Source: Maricaulis maris (GTDB lineage Bacteria > Pseudomonadota > Alphaproteobacteria > Caulobacterales > Maricaulaceae). From it: DNA of 64,000 nucleotides. Numbering within the stretch: the stretch's first letter is position 1; every line of letters starts with the position of its first letter. The notes beneath the pieces were generated by a model. It was not told where the DNA came from and ran no database searches. It was given only the letters and a program-made list of their open reading frames with translations. This document shows positions 19,072 to 28,043 of the stretch, piece by piece. Location of the stretch: contig NZ_RBIM01000001.1 of the NCBI RefSeq assembly GCF_003634045.1, positions 496,001-560,000 on the forward strand. The letters are read 5' to 3'. The position numbers and the translations under genes were made by a program.

Positions 19072-19428
19072 TTAGCCCGCGTCCCCGTCTTTGATGATTT
19101 CCGTCATGGTCACGCCGAGCCGGTCGTCGACAACAACAACCTCACCGCGGGCGACGAGCCGGTTGTTGACATAGATGTCGATGGCTTCACCGATTTTGCG
19201 ATCGAGTTCGACCACCGAGCCCGACGTCAGTTTCAGCAGCGAATTCACATCGATATGCGCCTTGCCGAGCACCGCGGAAATGTTGACAGGGACATCAAAG
19301 ACCGGCGCCAGGTCGGCGGCGCTCTTTTCTTCCTCGTCCATCATCTGCTGGCCCCGTTGCGGTGCTTCGACCGGCACCTGCGTGCCGTCATCGCCCAGAT
19401 CGGGAAGGTCGAGATTGTCGTCAGCCAT
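19072..19428 (-). CDS. fliN: Flagellar motor switch protein FliN
   Basis: A 118-residue protein with an acidic, disordered N-terminus (about 1-40) and a SpoA domain (about 45-115) containing V-P-V-N-I-S-A-V-L-G, L-K-L-T-S-G-S-V-V-E-L-D-R and L-V-A-R-G-E-V-V-V-V-D-D-R-L-G-V. It forms part of the C-ring with FliG and FliM; fliM is not in this window. It lies 11 bases after fliH and 27 bases before flbD. Confidence 0.96.
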   Translation of the reverse strand: MADDNLDLPDLGDDGTQVPVEAPQRGQQMMDEEEKSAADLAPVFDVPVNISAVLGKAHIDVNSLLKLTSGSVVELDRKIGEAIDIYVNNRLVARGEVVVVDDRLGVTMTEIIKDGDAG

Positions 19429-19439
19429 GTCGGGCCTCC

Positions 19440-20093
19440 TTAAGCCGCGCTCACGCCGGCCGCATGGCCGTCGGACGCGTCAGATTGGGTTTCCTCGTCG
19501 CTTGGCGGCGAAGCCAGCCAGCGCGCGACGACGTCATTCAGTCGGGTTTCGATTTCCTCGGCGCTGCGCTGAACGGCACCGGCTCCCCATTCCAGGCGGA
19601 CATCCGCGTTCGGCAGGCCCTGGTCGCCGCGCACCATGATGGCGCCGTCGAAACCGGCATCGCGGGCGGTCTTCTCCAACCGCTCGGCCAGCGCTTCAAC
19701 CAGCTCCGGGTTGCAGCGGACCGACAGGCGCGGCTCCGAGCGCAAATCCTTCACCGCTTCCAGCGCGACCTGTTCGATCGTGTCGATCGGATAGGCCGAC
19801 AGGGCCTCACCGGCGATCTTGCGGGCGGCCGCCATGGCCAGGCTGGCGGACTCCTGGCGCAGCGCGTCGGATTCATGCGCCAGACGGGCCAGGATCAGCT
19901 GCATTTGTGAGGCGATGGCCTGCAGCGACTGGGCGCAGCGGCCTTCTTCCATCTCGCGGCCTTCCTCGACACCCCACATGCGGGCGGCCTCGACATCATC
20001 CTGGGTGAAGAAGCGCTTATAGCTCTCGCCTTCGCGCAGGATCTGGCCGTCATGGTCGAACTCTGTATCGAAATCGAATTTGACAGGATTCAT
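19440..20093 (-). CDS. fliH: Flagellar assembly protein FliH (FlbE)
   Basis: A 217-residue protein of the FliH/FlbE type, which holds the FliI ATPase and links it to the C-ring. It has an N-terminal F-D-x-x-F-D motif, then F-T-Q-D-D-V-E-A-A-R-x-x-G-(V/x)-x-E-G, a coiled-coil centre and a C-terminal domain with V-R-C-N-P-E-L and W-G-A-G-A. Sequence conservation of FliH is low; position between fliG and fliN, as in Caulobacter (flbE), is the strongest evidence. The C-terminal 25 residues are acidic and probably disordered. Confidence 0.88.
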   Translation of the reverse strand: MNPVKFDFDTEFDHDGQILREGESYKRFFTQDDVEAARMWGVEEGREMEEGRCAQSLQAIASQMQLILARLAHESDALRQESASLAMAAARKIAGEALSAYPIDTIEQVALEAVKDLRSEPRLSVRCNPELVEALAERLEKTARDAGFDGAIMVRGDQGLPNADVRLEWGAGAVQRSAEEIETRLNDVVARWLASPPSDEETQSDASDGHAAGVSAA

Positions 20094-20105
20094 CGTTCAA
20101 CCTCC

Positions 20106-21140
20106 CTAGTAGATGAGTTCATCGTCGGCGCCGCCATCGGCCAGCATGATTTCGCCCTTGGCGGCGAGATCCTTGGCCATGGAAACGATCGATTGTTGCG
20201 CCTGGTCGACATCTTTCAGGCGGACCGGACCCATCGAGCCCATGTCCTCGCGCATGATCTTGGCGGCGCGTTCGGACATGTTCGAGAAGAACAGGTCGCG
20301 CAGGCTGTCGGATGCGCCCTTCATGGCCAGCGCCATCTGTTCCTTGTCGATGGCGCGCATCAGGGTCTGGATGCCACCCGGATCGAGCTTGGACAGGTCT
20401 TCGAAGACGAACATCAGGGACCGGATCTTCTCGGCGCTCTCGCGATTTCGTTCCTCGAGGGCGGCCAGGAAGCGGTTCTCGGTCTGGCGGTCGAAATTGT
20501 TGAAGATAGACGCCATCATCTCGTGGCTGTCATGCTTGGAGGTGCGCGCCAGGTTGGACATGAATTCGGTGCGCAACGTCTCTTCGATGCGATCAAGAAT
20601 TTCCCGTTGGACGGGTTCCATGCGCAGCATGCGGGTGACGACTTCCAGGGCGAAATCCTCGGGCAGGGCGCCCAGAACACGGCTGGCATGTTCCGGCTTC
20701 ACCTTGGACAGGACCACCGCAACGGTCTGCGGATATTCATTCTTCAGATAGTTGGCGAGGACGACCTCGTTCACATTGCCCAGCTTGTCCCACATGGTCC
20801 GACCGGCGGGACCGCGCAGCTCTTCCATGATGGATTCGACCTTCTCGCCCGGCAGGAAGGAGGTCAAAAGGCGCTGGGTGGCTTCGAACGAACCCATCAG
20901 GGACCCGGTCGAGGACATCTGGCCGACAAAGTCGACGATCAGCTTTTCCACCGCGCTCGACGTTACCGTGCCCAGATTGGACATGGCCTGGGAAACCTCG
21001 CGGATTTCCTCCTCGTCGAGATGTTGCCACATGCTTTCGCCTTCATCGCCCAGGGCGAGGAGCATGACGGCGGCCTTCTCGGGGCCGGTCAGGCGGGCAG
21101 GATCTTCAATGGCGCGTTTGTCAGCCATGGGCGGGCTCAA
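20106..21140 (-). CDS. fliG: Flagellar motor switch protein FliG
   Basis: A 344-residue switch protein that couples the MS-ring to torque generation. It has the three FliG domains: N-terminal ([11 protein letters not shown] and V-S-Q-A-M-S-N-L-G), middle ([11 protein letters not shown]) and the C-terminal torque helix with [17 protein letters not shown]. It overlaps the end of fliF by 4 bases and precedes fliH by 12. Confidence 0.97.
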   Translation of the reverse strand: MSPPMADKRAIEDPARLTGPEKAAVMLLALGDEGESMWQHLDEEEIREVSQAMSNLGTVTSSAVEKLIVDFVGQMSSTGSLMGSFEATQRLLTSFLPGEKVESIMEELRGPAGRTMWDKLGNVNEVVLANYLKNEYPQTVAVVLSKVKPEHASRVLGALPEDFALEVVTRMLRMEPVQREILDRIEETLRTEFMSNLARTSKHDSHEMMASIFNNFDRQTENRFLAALEERNRESAEKIRSLMFVFEDLSKLDPGGIQTLMRAIDKEQMALAMKGASDSLRDLFFSNMSERAAKIMREDMGSMGPVRLKDVDQAQQSIVSMAKDLAAKGEIMLADGGADDELIY

Positions 21141-22792
21141 CTCTCATGCAGCCAGGTCCGGAGGATCGAGATCGATTCTTCCGGGTGGGATTCAACGATA
21201 TTGGCGACTTTCTTCAGCGAGGACGCTTTCACCTGGCCATCGATCTTCTCGATATCGATGGAATCCTCGCGCGCCGCACCACCACCGGCCGCGGGCAGGG
21301 CCGCGGGGCGGTTGGCCGGAGTCGGCAGGGCGGCGGGAGCCGGCGCCCCCTGGACAGCGCCATCGGCGCCGGCGCCCGCCAGAGCCAGGCCCTGCGGCAT
21401 GGCGACGCCGCTCGCGCCTTTGACCAGCGGCCGGGCGACCAGGAAGATGATCAGCAAGGCGGTGATGAACATCACGGCGATTTCCGCCGCGCGCATCATG
21501 TCATTCTTGGAGAAGGAGAAACCGCTGGCGGCCGGGGTGCCCAGCAGCGGATCGGTCCGGGCGAATTCCATCTGGCTGACGGTCAGCAGGTCCTGGCGGA
21601 CGCCCGGCTCGTTGACGAAACCCATGGCCGAGCGGACCAGGCCTTCGATCCGGTCGATTTCCGCTTGCGGGCGCTCGCGCCAGGTCACGGTGCCATCCTC
21701 AGCGGTCTCCAGTACGCCATCAACGGCGACGGCGACCGACAGGCGATTAATGGCGCCGGCCTCAATGATTTCCGTGCGTGTGGTCGAGGAGATCTCGTAA
21801 TTGACCCGCTCGCTCGTGCTCTCGCGGCTGGACAGGCTGGACGGGCCATCTTCGGCCGCGCCGTCACCGGCGTCCGGCAGGTTTTCCGAGGCCGAGACAC
21901 GGTTCTGATTGGCACCGTCCTGATCGTTGGACAGGTCTTCGCCGCGCTGGCGCGAGCGCACGACCTGGCCGTTCGGGTCAAAGATTTCCGAGCTCTGGGT
22001 GACGCTCTGGCGATCCAGCTCGGCATTGACCTGGACGCGCGCCGCGCCGACGCCGACCACGCCTTCGACAATATCGAGAATGTTCTGGCGCAGCTGGGCT
22101 TCGATCTCGCCGCGACGTTCATCCATCAGGATGGAACCGGCCGACTGGCCGTCGCCGCCACTGGCCAGCTGGCGACCACGATCATCGGCAATCGACACCC
22201 CGGTCGGCGCGATGCCCGAGCTGGAGGCCACGATATTGCGGATCACGCGGACCTGTTCAGAGTTCAAACGGCCATTGGTGGCGATGGTGACAGCGGCGGT
22301 CGGCGACTGCTGATCGCGGGCGAACAGGCGACGTTCCGGCAGGTTCAGGTGAACACGGGCCGAGCTGACATAGTTGAGGGACTGGATGGTTCGGGCCAGC
22401 TCGCCTTCCATGGCGCGCTTGGCATTGATGTTCTGGACGAAGCTGGTCTGGCCGAAACTGTCCTGGCGGTCGAAAATCTCGTAGCCGACCGAAGCGCCGC
22501 TCAGCGGACCGTTCGAGGCGACGCGCACGCGGGCTTCGTCAACCTGGTCGCGCTCGACATAGATGGCCGTGCCGCCTTCGCGGATCTCATAAGGAATGTT
22601 TGCCTGGTCGAGCAGTTGCGAGGTCGCAGCCGTGTCGGCCGGGTCGAGACCGGAATAGAGCAGGGACTGGCTGGCGCCGCCCATCGCACCGGAAAAATAC
22701 ATCAGCGCTGCGGCGACACCGGCGGCAAGGCCGAAGATCGCGGTCAGCCGTCCGGCACCGAAAGCCCTGAACTGTTCAAAAAGCGCGTTCAC
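21137..22792 (-). CDS. fliF: Flagellar MS-ring protein FliF
   Basis: A 551-residue protein forming the MS-ring. It has an N-terminal TM (about 17-36), periplasmic ring-building motifs including [12 protein letters not shown] and [12 protein letters not shown], a second TM near 435-455, and a cytoplasmic C-terminal tail that binds FliG, with an Ala/Pro-rich linker before it. It heads the flagellar operon running to 13361. A CtrA-like box and a GANTC site lie 70-110 bases upstream, matching early (class II) control in Caulobacter. Confidence 0.97.
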   Translation of the reverse strand: MNALFEQFRAFGAGRLTAIFGLAAGVAAALMYFSGAMGGASQSLLYSGLDPADTAATSQLLDQANIPYEIREGGTAIYVERDQVDEARVRVASNGPLSGASVGYEIFDRQDSFGQTSFVQNINAKRAMEGELARTIQSLNYVSSARVHLNLPERRLFARDQQSPTAAVTIATNGRLNSEQVRVIRNIVASSSGIAPTGVSIADDRGRQLASGGDGQSAGSILMDERRGEIEAQLRQNILDIVEGVVGVGAARVQVNAELDRQSVTQSSEIFDPNGQVVRSRQRGEDLSNDQDGANQNRVSASENLPDAGDGAAEDGPSSLSSRESTSERVNYEISSTTRTEIIEAGAINRLSVAVAVDGVLETAEDGTVTWRERPQAEIDRIEGLVRSAMGFVNEPGVRQDLLTVSQMEFARTDPLLGTPAASGFSFSKNDMMRAAEIAVMFITALLIIFLVARPLVKGASGVAMPQGLALAGAGADGAVQGAPAPAALPTPANRPAALPAAGGGAAREDSIDIEKIDGQVKASSLKKVANIVESHPEESISILRTWLHES

Positions 22793-22862
22793 CTGGAAAT
22801 CCCTGCCTCATTGCGTGCGCTTCATCAGCGAAGCACTGGGCAGAATTTTCCTACCTGTTGGG

Positions 22863-22900
22863 TAAACGAGACTTTAAGACGATTGCATACGTCATGACTC
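22863..22900 (-). promoter_or_regulatory. CtrA-like box and GANTC site upstream of fliF
   Basis: On the minus strand TTAA-N7-TTTA (22863-22877) differs by one base from the CtrA consensus TTAA-N7-TTAA. A GACTC (GANTC) site is at 22896-22900. The box centre is about 78 bases before the fliF start codon, a plausible position for CtrA activation. Confidence 0.65.
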
Positions 22901-23034
22901 GCCCCCGATTATCCAATCAGGGCACGCAATCGGTAAGCAGTGGCACCGGCGATTTCCCGCAAACGCAGGCGAGCGGCGACCGAGGGGGCGCGGTCGCCGC
23001 TCATCTTGCGCTAGTAAGGGGAGCTAGCGGTCGT

Positions 23035-23304
23035 TTAGCGGTATTGCTGGATGCGCGTCGTGCGAAGCCCGGCCAAACCATGACGGTCGATCGAACGTTG
23101 CCAGCCGAGGAACTCTTCCACGGTTAGCGAATAGCGCTGACACGCCTCTTCCAGAGTGAGTAGACCACCCCGCACCGCTGCGACGACTTCAGCCTTTCGC
23201 CGAACCACCCAACGCTGGGTACTCGGGTTGGGCAGGTCGCCAAGCGTAAGCGGGCTACCATCCGGTCCAATGACATAATTTTCTTTTTTAAGGCGCGGCT
23301 GCAT
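23035..23304 (-). CDS. sciP: CtrA inhibitory protein SciP (DUF1153)
   Basis: An 89-residue DUF1153 protein. The block Y-V-I-G-P-D-G-S-P-L-T-L-x-D-L-P, then R-W-V-V-R-R-K-A-E-V-V-A-A-V-R-G-G-L, and D-R-H-G-L-A-G-L-R-T-T-R are hallmarks of SciP. In Caulobacter SciP accumulates in G1 cells, binds CtrA and blocks its recruitment of RNA polymerase. It has a helix-turn-helix fold (about 36-70). The gene lies 242 bases upstream of fliF on the same strand, as I recall for Caulobacter, and is preceded by two CtrA-like boxes, consistent with a CtrA-SciP feedback loop. Confidence 0.93.
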   Translation of the reverse strand: MQPRLKKENYVIGPDGSPLTLGDLPNPSTQRWVVRRKAEVVAAVRGGLLTLEEACQRYSLTVEEFLGWQRSIDRHGLAGLRTTRIQQYR

Positions 23305-23351
23305 GTCCGATCCCCGTTTCTTGTTTGTAGGATCAACCTACACGCAGCCCT

Positions 23352-23390
23352 TTAACATCGCCCTAAACCACTGGGTAAATTTACGTTTAA
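23352..23390 (-). promoter_or_regulatory. Two CtrA-like boxes upstream of sciP
   Basis: 23352-23366 reads TTAA-N7-CTAA and 23376-23390 reads TAAA-N7-TTAA on the plus strand, each one base off the symmetrical CtrA consensus. Their centres are 24 bases apart, about 55-80 bases upstream of the sciP start. The surrounding 100 bases are clearly more AT-rich than the genome. The rest of the gap to the flgE terminator holds nothing else I can name. Confidence 0.7.
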
Positions 23391-23534
23391 CCTTGTCCGT
23401 AAAATCCGCCTCTAAATGTTCCGAACCGGCTCATCCGGCGGTCATAAAATATGGGCCTGGCCAGGATCGGGAATGCCGTCGGCATTTTCGAGAAAACTGA
23501 ACCCTGTCAGAGACCCGCGCCTGGAATTCCGGGC

Positions 23535-23567
23535 AAAAAAAGGGCCCCGCCGGGAGGCGGAGCCCTT
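23535..23567 (-). terminator. Intrinsic terminator after flgE
   Basis: A 12-bp stem (23540-23551 with 23556-23567, one mismatch) followed on the minus strand by a run of seven T. It lies 25 bases past the flgE stop and ends the fliK-flgD-flgE transcript. Confidence 0.88.
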
Positions 23568-23591
23568 AGTCAAGAAGCGGTTGGGTGATGG

Positions 23592-24977
23592 TTAGCGCTT
23601 CATGCGGATGGCTTCGTCGAGCATTTCATCGGCAGTGGTGATGATTTTCGACGAGGCAGAGTAAGCCCTTTGTGTGGTGATCAGGCTGGTGAACTCGTTG
23701 GCGAGGTCAACATTCGAGCTTTCCAGTGTCGCGGCGGCGATGGAGCCCGAAGATCCCAGGCCCGGCGGGTTGAGCGTGTAGGCACCGGATTCCGGCGTCA
23801 CCGTGAAGGTACCGCCCGACTGGGCTTCCAGACCGTCCGGATTGGTGAAGGTCGCGACCGGGATCTGGTAGATCTTGCGGACGATGCCGTTGGTGAACTT
23901 GGCGAAGACGAAACCGTCATCATCGACATCGACGCTGGAGAAATTACCGAAGGCCGAGCCGTTCACATTGGTCGAGAGCAGGGCAGACGGGCTGTCATAC
24001 TGCGTGAAGCCGCCGGGTGCGTTGGGATCGCCGAAGTCCAGGGTGATCGATTGGGCATCCACGCCGGTCGCGGTCGCCCACTGGAATTCGTTGCCAGCCA
24101 GCGCGCCGGCATTGGTGGAGGAGAGGAAGTCGAGCTGGGTCGGCAGCGTGGTATTGGCGCTGTCGATGCGACCCTGGGCGTCAAAGGCCACCGTACCTGT
24201 GAGCAGCTGGCCGTTCAGGAGACCAGCCCCGGTCGTGACGTCGGTTGCCGGCACCATGTGGACTTCGGCATGCCACTGGTTCGGCGTTGAACTCTTGAGC
24301 ATGGAGATGGTCAGGGTGCGGACACCGCCGACACTGTCATAGAAGGGAATGGAGCGCTGGAAGTCCGGTGTGACAGCGCCTGATGCCATGTTGGTCGCGG
24401 CTGCGGTCGGATCATAGGTCGCTTCATCAGCGGAGATCGCCTGGCTTTGCTGCAGGTTGGCATTGATGCCCATCGTCGTCGTGGCTTCGGCGGCGCCACC
24501 GATGGAGGACAGGTTGATCGTCTCCAGCGCGTTGAGGTCGGACGGGTTCTGCGGGACGGACCCGTCAGCCGCGACCGGCCAGCCGGCGAGATACTTGCCG
24601 GCATCATTTCGGAGATAGCCGGTGGTGTCCGGCGTGAAACGGCCCGCGCGGGTAAAGGAGACCGGGTCAGAGGAGTTCGGGTTGGCGTCATCGCGAACCA
24701 CGAAAAAGCCACGACCTGAGATGGCCAGATCCGTCGGCGAGGAACCGGCGGTCAGGAGGCCGCTCTCGCCGATGGAAAGGCGCGCCACTGAGCGGACGCC
24801 CGCTGCCGAATAGCCCTTGGTCGAGCTGTCGCTGTCATAAAGCGGGGTAAAGACGGCGTTGGCGCGCTTGTAGCCCACCGTGTTGACGTTGGCGATATTG
24901 TCCGAAATCGAGGCGAGGGCGTTCGAGTTCGAGATCAGGCCGGATGCGCCGGCCAAAAGCGCGGAATTGATGCTCAT
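23592..24977 (-). CDS. flgE: Flagellar hook protein FlgE
   Basis: A 461-residue hook subunit. The N-terminal rod-hook motif (S-A-L-L-A-G-A-S-G-L, then N-A-L-A-S-I-S-D-N-I-A-N-V-N-T-V-G-Y-K) and the C-terminal L-E-S-S-N-V-D-L-A-N-E-F-T-S-L-I-T-T-Q-R-A-Y-S-A-S-S-K-I-I-T-T define the family. The frame extends 23 codons upstream, but the ATG at 24977 starts the conserved M-S-I-N-S and has AGGAG 9 bases before it. It is third after fliK and flgD; no separate sigma-54 element is seen in the 100-base gap after flgD. Confidence 0.96.
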   Translation of the reverse strand: MSINSALLAGASGLISNSNALASISDNIANVNTVGYKRANAVFTPLYDSDSSTKGYSAAGVRSVARLSIGESGLLTAGSSPTDLAISGRGFFVVRDDANPNSSDPVSFTRAGRFTPDTTGYLRNDAGKYLAGWPVAADGSVPQNPSDLNALETINLSSIGGAAEATTTMGINANLQQSQAISADEATYDPTAAATNMASGAVTPDFQRSIPFYDSVGGVRTLTISMLKSSTPNQWHAEVHMVPATDVTTGAGLLNGQLLTGTVAFDAQGRIDSANTTLPTQLDFLSSTNAGALAGNEFQWATATGVDAQSITLDFGDPNAPGGFTQYDSPSALLSTNVNGSAFGNFSSVDVDDDGFVFAKFTNGIVRKIYQIPVATFTNPDGLEAQSGGTFTVTPESGAYTLNPPGLGSSGSIAAATLESSNVDLANEFTSLITTQRAYSASSKIITTADEMLDEAIRMKR

Positions 24978-25077
24978 AATGCATGCTCCTGGCGTTTTGG
25001 TTGTTATTGCGGAGCTTTCTGCTGGTCGGGTTTGCCGGGGCGCCATTCTGGCGGTCCGGATCAGGCCGGCGGCCTGG

Positions 25078-25746
25078 TCATGAGTTTGGGTTGGCGTCCT
25101 TGATCGACATCACCGAGGACAGCGGGACGCGAATGCCGCCCATTTCCACGATGACCTCGGATCCGGACAGGTCGACGCCGGTAACACGGGCGGCGGCCTG
25201 GATATTGACGTCGACATTGTCGCCGTCGGCGTTCTGGGCAATGACTTCCAGCGAATAGACACCGTCTTCGAGAGCGGCGCCGCCATCGCCCAGGCCATCC
25301 CAGGTGAAGTCGTGTGAACCGGCCGTGGTCTCGCCGTCGCGGCGGGCCACGATGCGGTCATTCTCGTCGCGAATGATGATCGACGAGGAATGGACTTCGT
25401 CCGGCACGGTGTATTCCCAGCTCGCTTCGCCATCCTGCAGCATGGCCTGCGGCGTCAGTGCCGTTGCCACGCGGCCGATATAGCTGACCGAGGCGCTTTG
25501 GGCGGCGGCCGACTGGAGCAGCAACAGGTTTTCCAGATTCTGGTTCTGCGCGATCTGCTGTTCAACGCTGGAGAAATCGACCAGCTGGTTCACGAACTGC
25601 GTCGAGTCGAGCGGATTGAGCGGGTCCTGGTTTTTCATCTGCTCGGTGAGCAGGGTCAGGAACATCTCGAAATTATCGGCCAGGCCGGTCTGTGAATTCG
25701 ACAGGGCCGGGCTTGTCGAACCGATGCCGGATACTGCGTCTACCAT
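25078..25746 (-). CDS. flgD: Flagellar hook-capping protein FlgD
   Basis: A 222-residue scaffold protein that caps the growing hook. The N-terminal motif F-L-T-L-L-T-E-Q-M-K-N-Q-D-P-L-N-P-L-D-S (within residues 29-49) followed by F-V-N-Q-L-V-D-F-S-S-V-E-Q is diagnostic. The C-terminal part holds a FlgD Ig-like/Tudor domain with F-T-W-D-G-L-G-D-G-G. It lies 9 bases after fliK. Confidence 0.96.
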   Translation of the reverse strand: MVDAVSGIGSTSPALSNSQTGLADNFEMFLTLLTEQMKNQDPLNPLDSTQFVNQLVDFSSVEQQIAQNQNLENLLLLQSAAAQSASVSYIGRVATALTPQAMLQDGEASWEYTVPDEVHSSSIIIRDENDRIVARRDGETTAGSHDFTWDGLGDGGAALEDGVYSLEVIAQNADGDNVDVNIQAAARVTGVDLSGSEVIVEMGGIRVPLSSVMSIKDANPNS

Positions 25747-25755
25747 GCTCTACTC

Positions 25756-27711
25756 CTAGACCTGCACATCGACGCCGGAGCGTCCGGACAACAGGAAGCC
25801 GTAGGCCGAGCGCGGGCGGGATGCGAGTTCATCCTCCGCGCGCTGCGCCAATTCAGTGGTTTGTGCGAAAATCGGCAGGGCCTCACCTTGGCCGCGACCG
25901 TCATCGCCGGTCGGGGTCTCGCCGTCATTCATCTGGAAGCTGAGCCCGTCCTCGTCGAGTTCGAGTCCCGCCTCGGCCAGCGAACGCTCAAGGTCGCGCG
26001 CCGAACGCTGCAACTCGTTGAGGGTCTCCGGACGTTCGACGGTGAGCACAGCGTGCACACGATTATCGGCGCGCAATTCGATGCGGACATCGACCTTGCC
26101 CAGTTCGGCCGGGTCAAGGCGGATATCGAAGACGCGATTGCCGTTCGAGACCTGTTTGGTGATCTGTCCGGCCAGTTGCTGGGTCGTGTGCGGCGTGAAG
26201 CGGGGCGTGTTGGTGGCCGAGCGATCGGCGGCCATGCGCCCGTCGACGCGCGACAGGTTGAAATCCGTCTCGGCCTGCATGGCGGCGTCTGCCGCTGCCT
26301 GGTCGGGATTCACGACGGGTTGGGGCTGGGCGCCGGTCTGCAAGCCCGCCGGCGGCGTGATCGGGGCACCGCTCTGGGCGGCGGTCGGGAGCGTGTCCTT
26401 GCCGGCCGTCAGGGTGGCCGCCGGATCGGCGGAGGACGCTGTCGGGCTTGGCGTTCCGGTTGTCGGATTGCCGCCATTGCTGCCAGTGCCGGAATTGCCG
26501 GACTGGCCACCATTGGCACCGGCATTGCCGGCTTGTGACAGGCCGCCGGTCGGCCGGGCGGCGAGGCCGCTTGCGGTCTGGATGGCCGGGGCATCGCTAC
26601 CGCGCTGGCGCAACGGCGCGTTCTCGCTGGCATTGACAGCCGCCGCGGCCTGTTCCGGCGCGCTTGCACCCGTGGTGGGGGTGGCGGGCGCCGCTGAGAC
26701 GGCCGGATTGCCTGTTGCCCCCGGTGCTGGCGGGTTCAGGCCGGCGGCCGCGGCTGGCGGCTTGGCGAAGGGCGTCGGCTTGACGTCGACATGCGCACTG
26801 TCAGCTGCAGTGCCGGACTTGGCGGCATCGGGTTTGGCGGGCTGGCTGGCGACGGCGGTCGCGACCGGCACCGGCCCGGAACGGGGGGCCGCTTCGTCAG
26901 CAATGGGCGACACCGGCGACGGCGTTGTCGGTGCGGCGGGCAGAACCGGCGCTTCGCCCGAAATCGCTTGTGTCTGGACCGCAGCGGTCTGGCCTGTCGC
27001 GGTCTGGCCTGTCGCGGTCTGGCCTGTCGTGGCTTGGCCTGTCGTGGCTTGGCCTGTCGCGGCCTGGAGTATTGCGGCGGGTGTGGTTGCGGCTGGTGCG
27101 GTTGCGCCAGGCATTGTCGGGGCCGGCGTCGCGGCCGGACCGGCAGGTGATGTCGCGGCCTGAGCCGGTGCTGCGGAATTGGCGGCGACCGGTTTGGGCA
27201 GAATGATTTCCGATACCGGCTTGTCGGCGGAAATGGCCTTGTCCGAGGCCGCTGCCGGAGCGGCAGCCGGAGCGGAGACCGGAGCGGCAGTCGGTATTGC
27301 CGGGTCGATCACGTCCTGGACGGGCATTGCGGGCTTGCTGCGCGTCGGGCTGACGGCTGCAACCGGCGTGACCGGCACAACGATCTCTCCGGCCAGCACT
27401 GCATCCGACGTATCATTGGCGGCCGGCACGCCTGCCGGGCTGGCGCCGGCGATTTCCAATGGCAGCGGCGAGGCAGAGGTCAGCGCGCCGCCGCGCACCG
27501 TTCCGGGCGTTGCCGGAGCGGTCGTGGCCTGGGCTTGGGCCTGATTGGCATTGACCAAGAGCGCGAAGGGCGATGTCGCCGCCACGCCGCCAGGCTGACC
27601 CGTGCCTTGCGTCTGCGGACCACCGGACGATGTTGCGGCCGGCTGCGCAGTCGCGCCACCGTTTCCGCCCGTCATGGCCAGCAGGTTCGCAGTGTTCAGG
27701 TCCAGCGTCAT
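25756..27711 (-). CDS. fliK: Flagellar hook-length control protein FliK
   Basis: About 651 residues. The C-terminal Flg_hook domain (about 545-640) has F-D-I-R-L-D-P-A-E-L-G-K-V-D-V-R-I and the R-S-A-R-D-L-E-R-S-L-A-E-A-G-L helix. The first 500 residues are Ala/Pro/Thr/Gly rich and disordered, as expected for the molecular ruler that sets hook length. They include a five-copy 15-base repeat. The frame runs far upstream, but the ATG at 27711 has GAAGG before it and lies about 55 bases downstream of a sigma-54 element, so the longer version is rejected. It heads fliK-flgD-flgE. Confidence 0.88.
   Translation of the reverse strand: MTLDLNTANLLAMTGGNGGATAQPAATSSGGPQTQGTGQPGGVAATSPFALLVNANQAQAQATTAPATPGTVRGGALTSASPLPLEIAGASPAGVPAANDTSDAVLAGEIVVPVTPVAAVSPTRSKPAMPVQDVIDPAIPTAAPVSAPAAAPAAASDKAISADKPVSEIILPKPVAANSAAPAQAATSPAGPAATPAPTMPGATAPAATTPAAILQAATGQATTGQATTGQTATGQTATGQTAAVQTQAISGEAPVLPAAPTTPSPVSPIADEAAPRSGPVPVATAVASQPAKPDAAKSGTAADSAHVDVKPTPFAKPPAAAAGLNPPAPGATGNPAVSAAPATPTTGASAPEQAAAAVNASENAPLRQRGSDAPAIQTASGLAARPTGGLSQAGNAGANGGQSGNSGTGSNGGNPTTGTPSPTASSADPAATLTAGKDTLPTAAQSGAPITPPAGLQTGAQPQPVVNPDQAAADAAMQAETDFNLSRVDGRMAADRSATNTPRFTPHTTQQLAGQITKQVSNGNRVFDIRLDPAELGKVDVRIELRADNRVHAVLTVERPETLNELQRSARDLERSLAEAGLELDEDGLSFQMNDGETPTGDDGRGQGEALPIFAQTTELAQRAEDELASRPRSAYGFLLSGRSGVDVQV
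26986..27060 (-). repeat. Five 15-bp tandem repeats within fliK
   Basis: Five near-identical 15-base units (plus-strand unit GGTCTGGCCTGTCGC with C/T variants) coding for repeated A-T-G-Q-T-type pentapeptides in the FliK linker. Being in multiples of three, copy-number changes would keep the frame and alter the ruler length. Confidence 0.92.
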
Positions 27712-27766
27712 GGCGCCCTTCGTCGGCATCAAGGCGCACGTCACGCCTCGTCTCGAAGTCATGTTC

Positions 27767-27783
27767 GCAAGCCGTGTGCCAAG
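27767..27783 (-). promoter_or_regulatory. Sigma-54 promoter of fliK-flgD-flgE
   Basis: On the minus strand TTGGCAC-ACGG-CTTGC gives a full TGGCAC-N5-TTGC match with the -24 GG and -12 GC ten bases apart. Transcription would begin about 40-45 bases before fliK. Just upstream is a run of eight G (plus-strand C8 at 27787-27794), then an AT-rich stretch (27796-27835) suitable for IHF-type bending. Confidence 0.85.
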
Positions 27784-28028
27784 GTGCCCCCCCCATCTAT
27801 CTAATTGATTTACCGTATTAATTTTGAGGTAACACCTTGCGGTGGGCAGGAACGTCCGGTCGGCCTTGCCCGCCGGTGGGCGCAATTTGCCGGGTCGCCG
27901 GCTTGGCATGGCGATCAGGGGCTGGCGCGCGTGTGAGTCCCTATGACCGCGCGTGATCGCGCGCGCGATCTGCGGGTGTGAGGTACGGTGGCCGCGTTTT
28001 TCATCCCTTGGAGTGTGGGGACAGCGTC
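27784..28028. other. Shared upstream region of hook and flgK promoters
   Basis: No gene is supported. It holds the C8 run (27787-27794), an AT-rich segment (27796-27835) with a near IHF-like site, and GC-rich DNA with alternating GCGCGC near 27950-27970. FlbD enhancer (ftr) sites would be expected here, but I cannot identify one with confidence. Confidence 0.5.
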
Positions 28029-28043
28029 TGGCCCGCCGCTTGC
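28029..28043 (+). promoter_or_regulatory. Likely sigma-54 promoter of flgK-flgL
   Basis: TGGCCC-GCCGC-TTGC matches the sigma-54 consensus with one change (C for A in the -24 box) and correct GG-N10-GC spacing. It would give a leader of about 195 bases before flgK. The leader contains a short frame beginning M-K-K-Q-M-K at 28098 that ends 10 bases inside flgK; it is not called as a gene. Confidence 0.6.

Noticed and set aside
23303-23500. 65-codon frame upstream of sciP on the plus strand
   Set aside because: It covers the CtrA-like boxes and has no family resemblance or ribosome site.
26986-27060. CRISPR-like array
   Set aside because: The 15-base units are directly adjacent without spacers and lie in the fliK coding frame.
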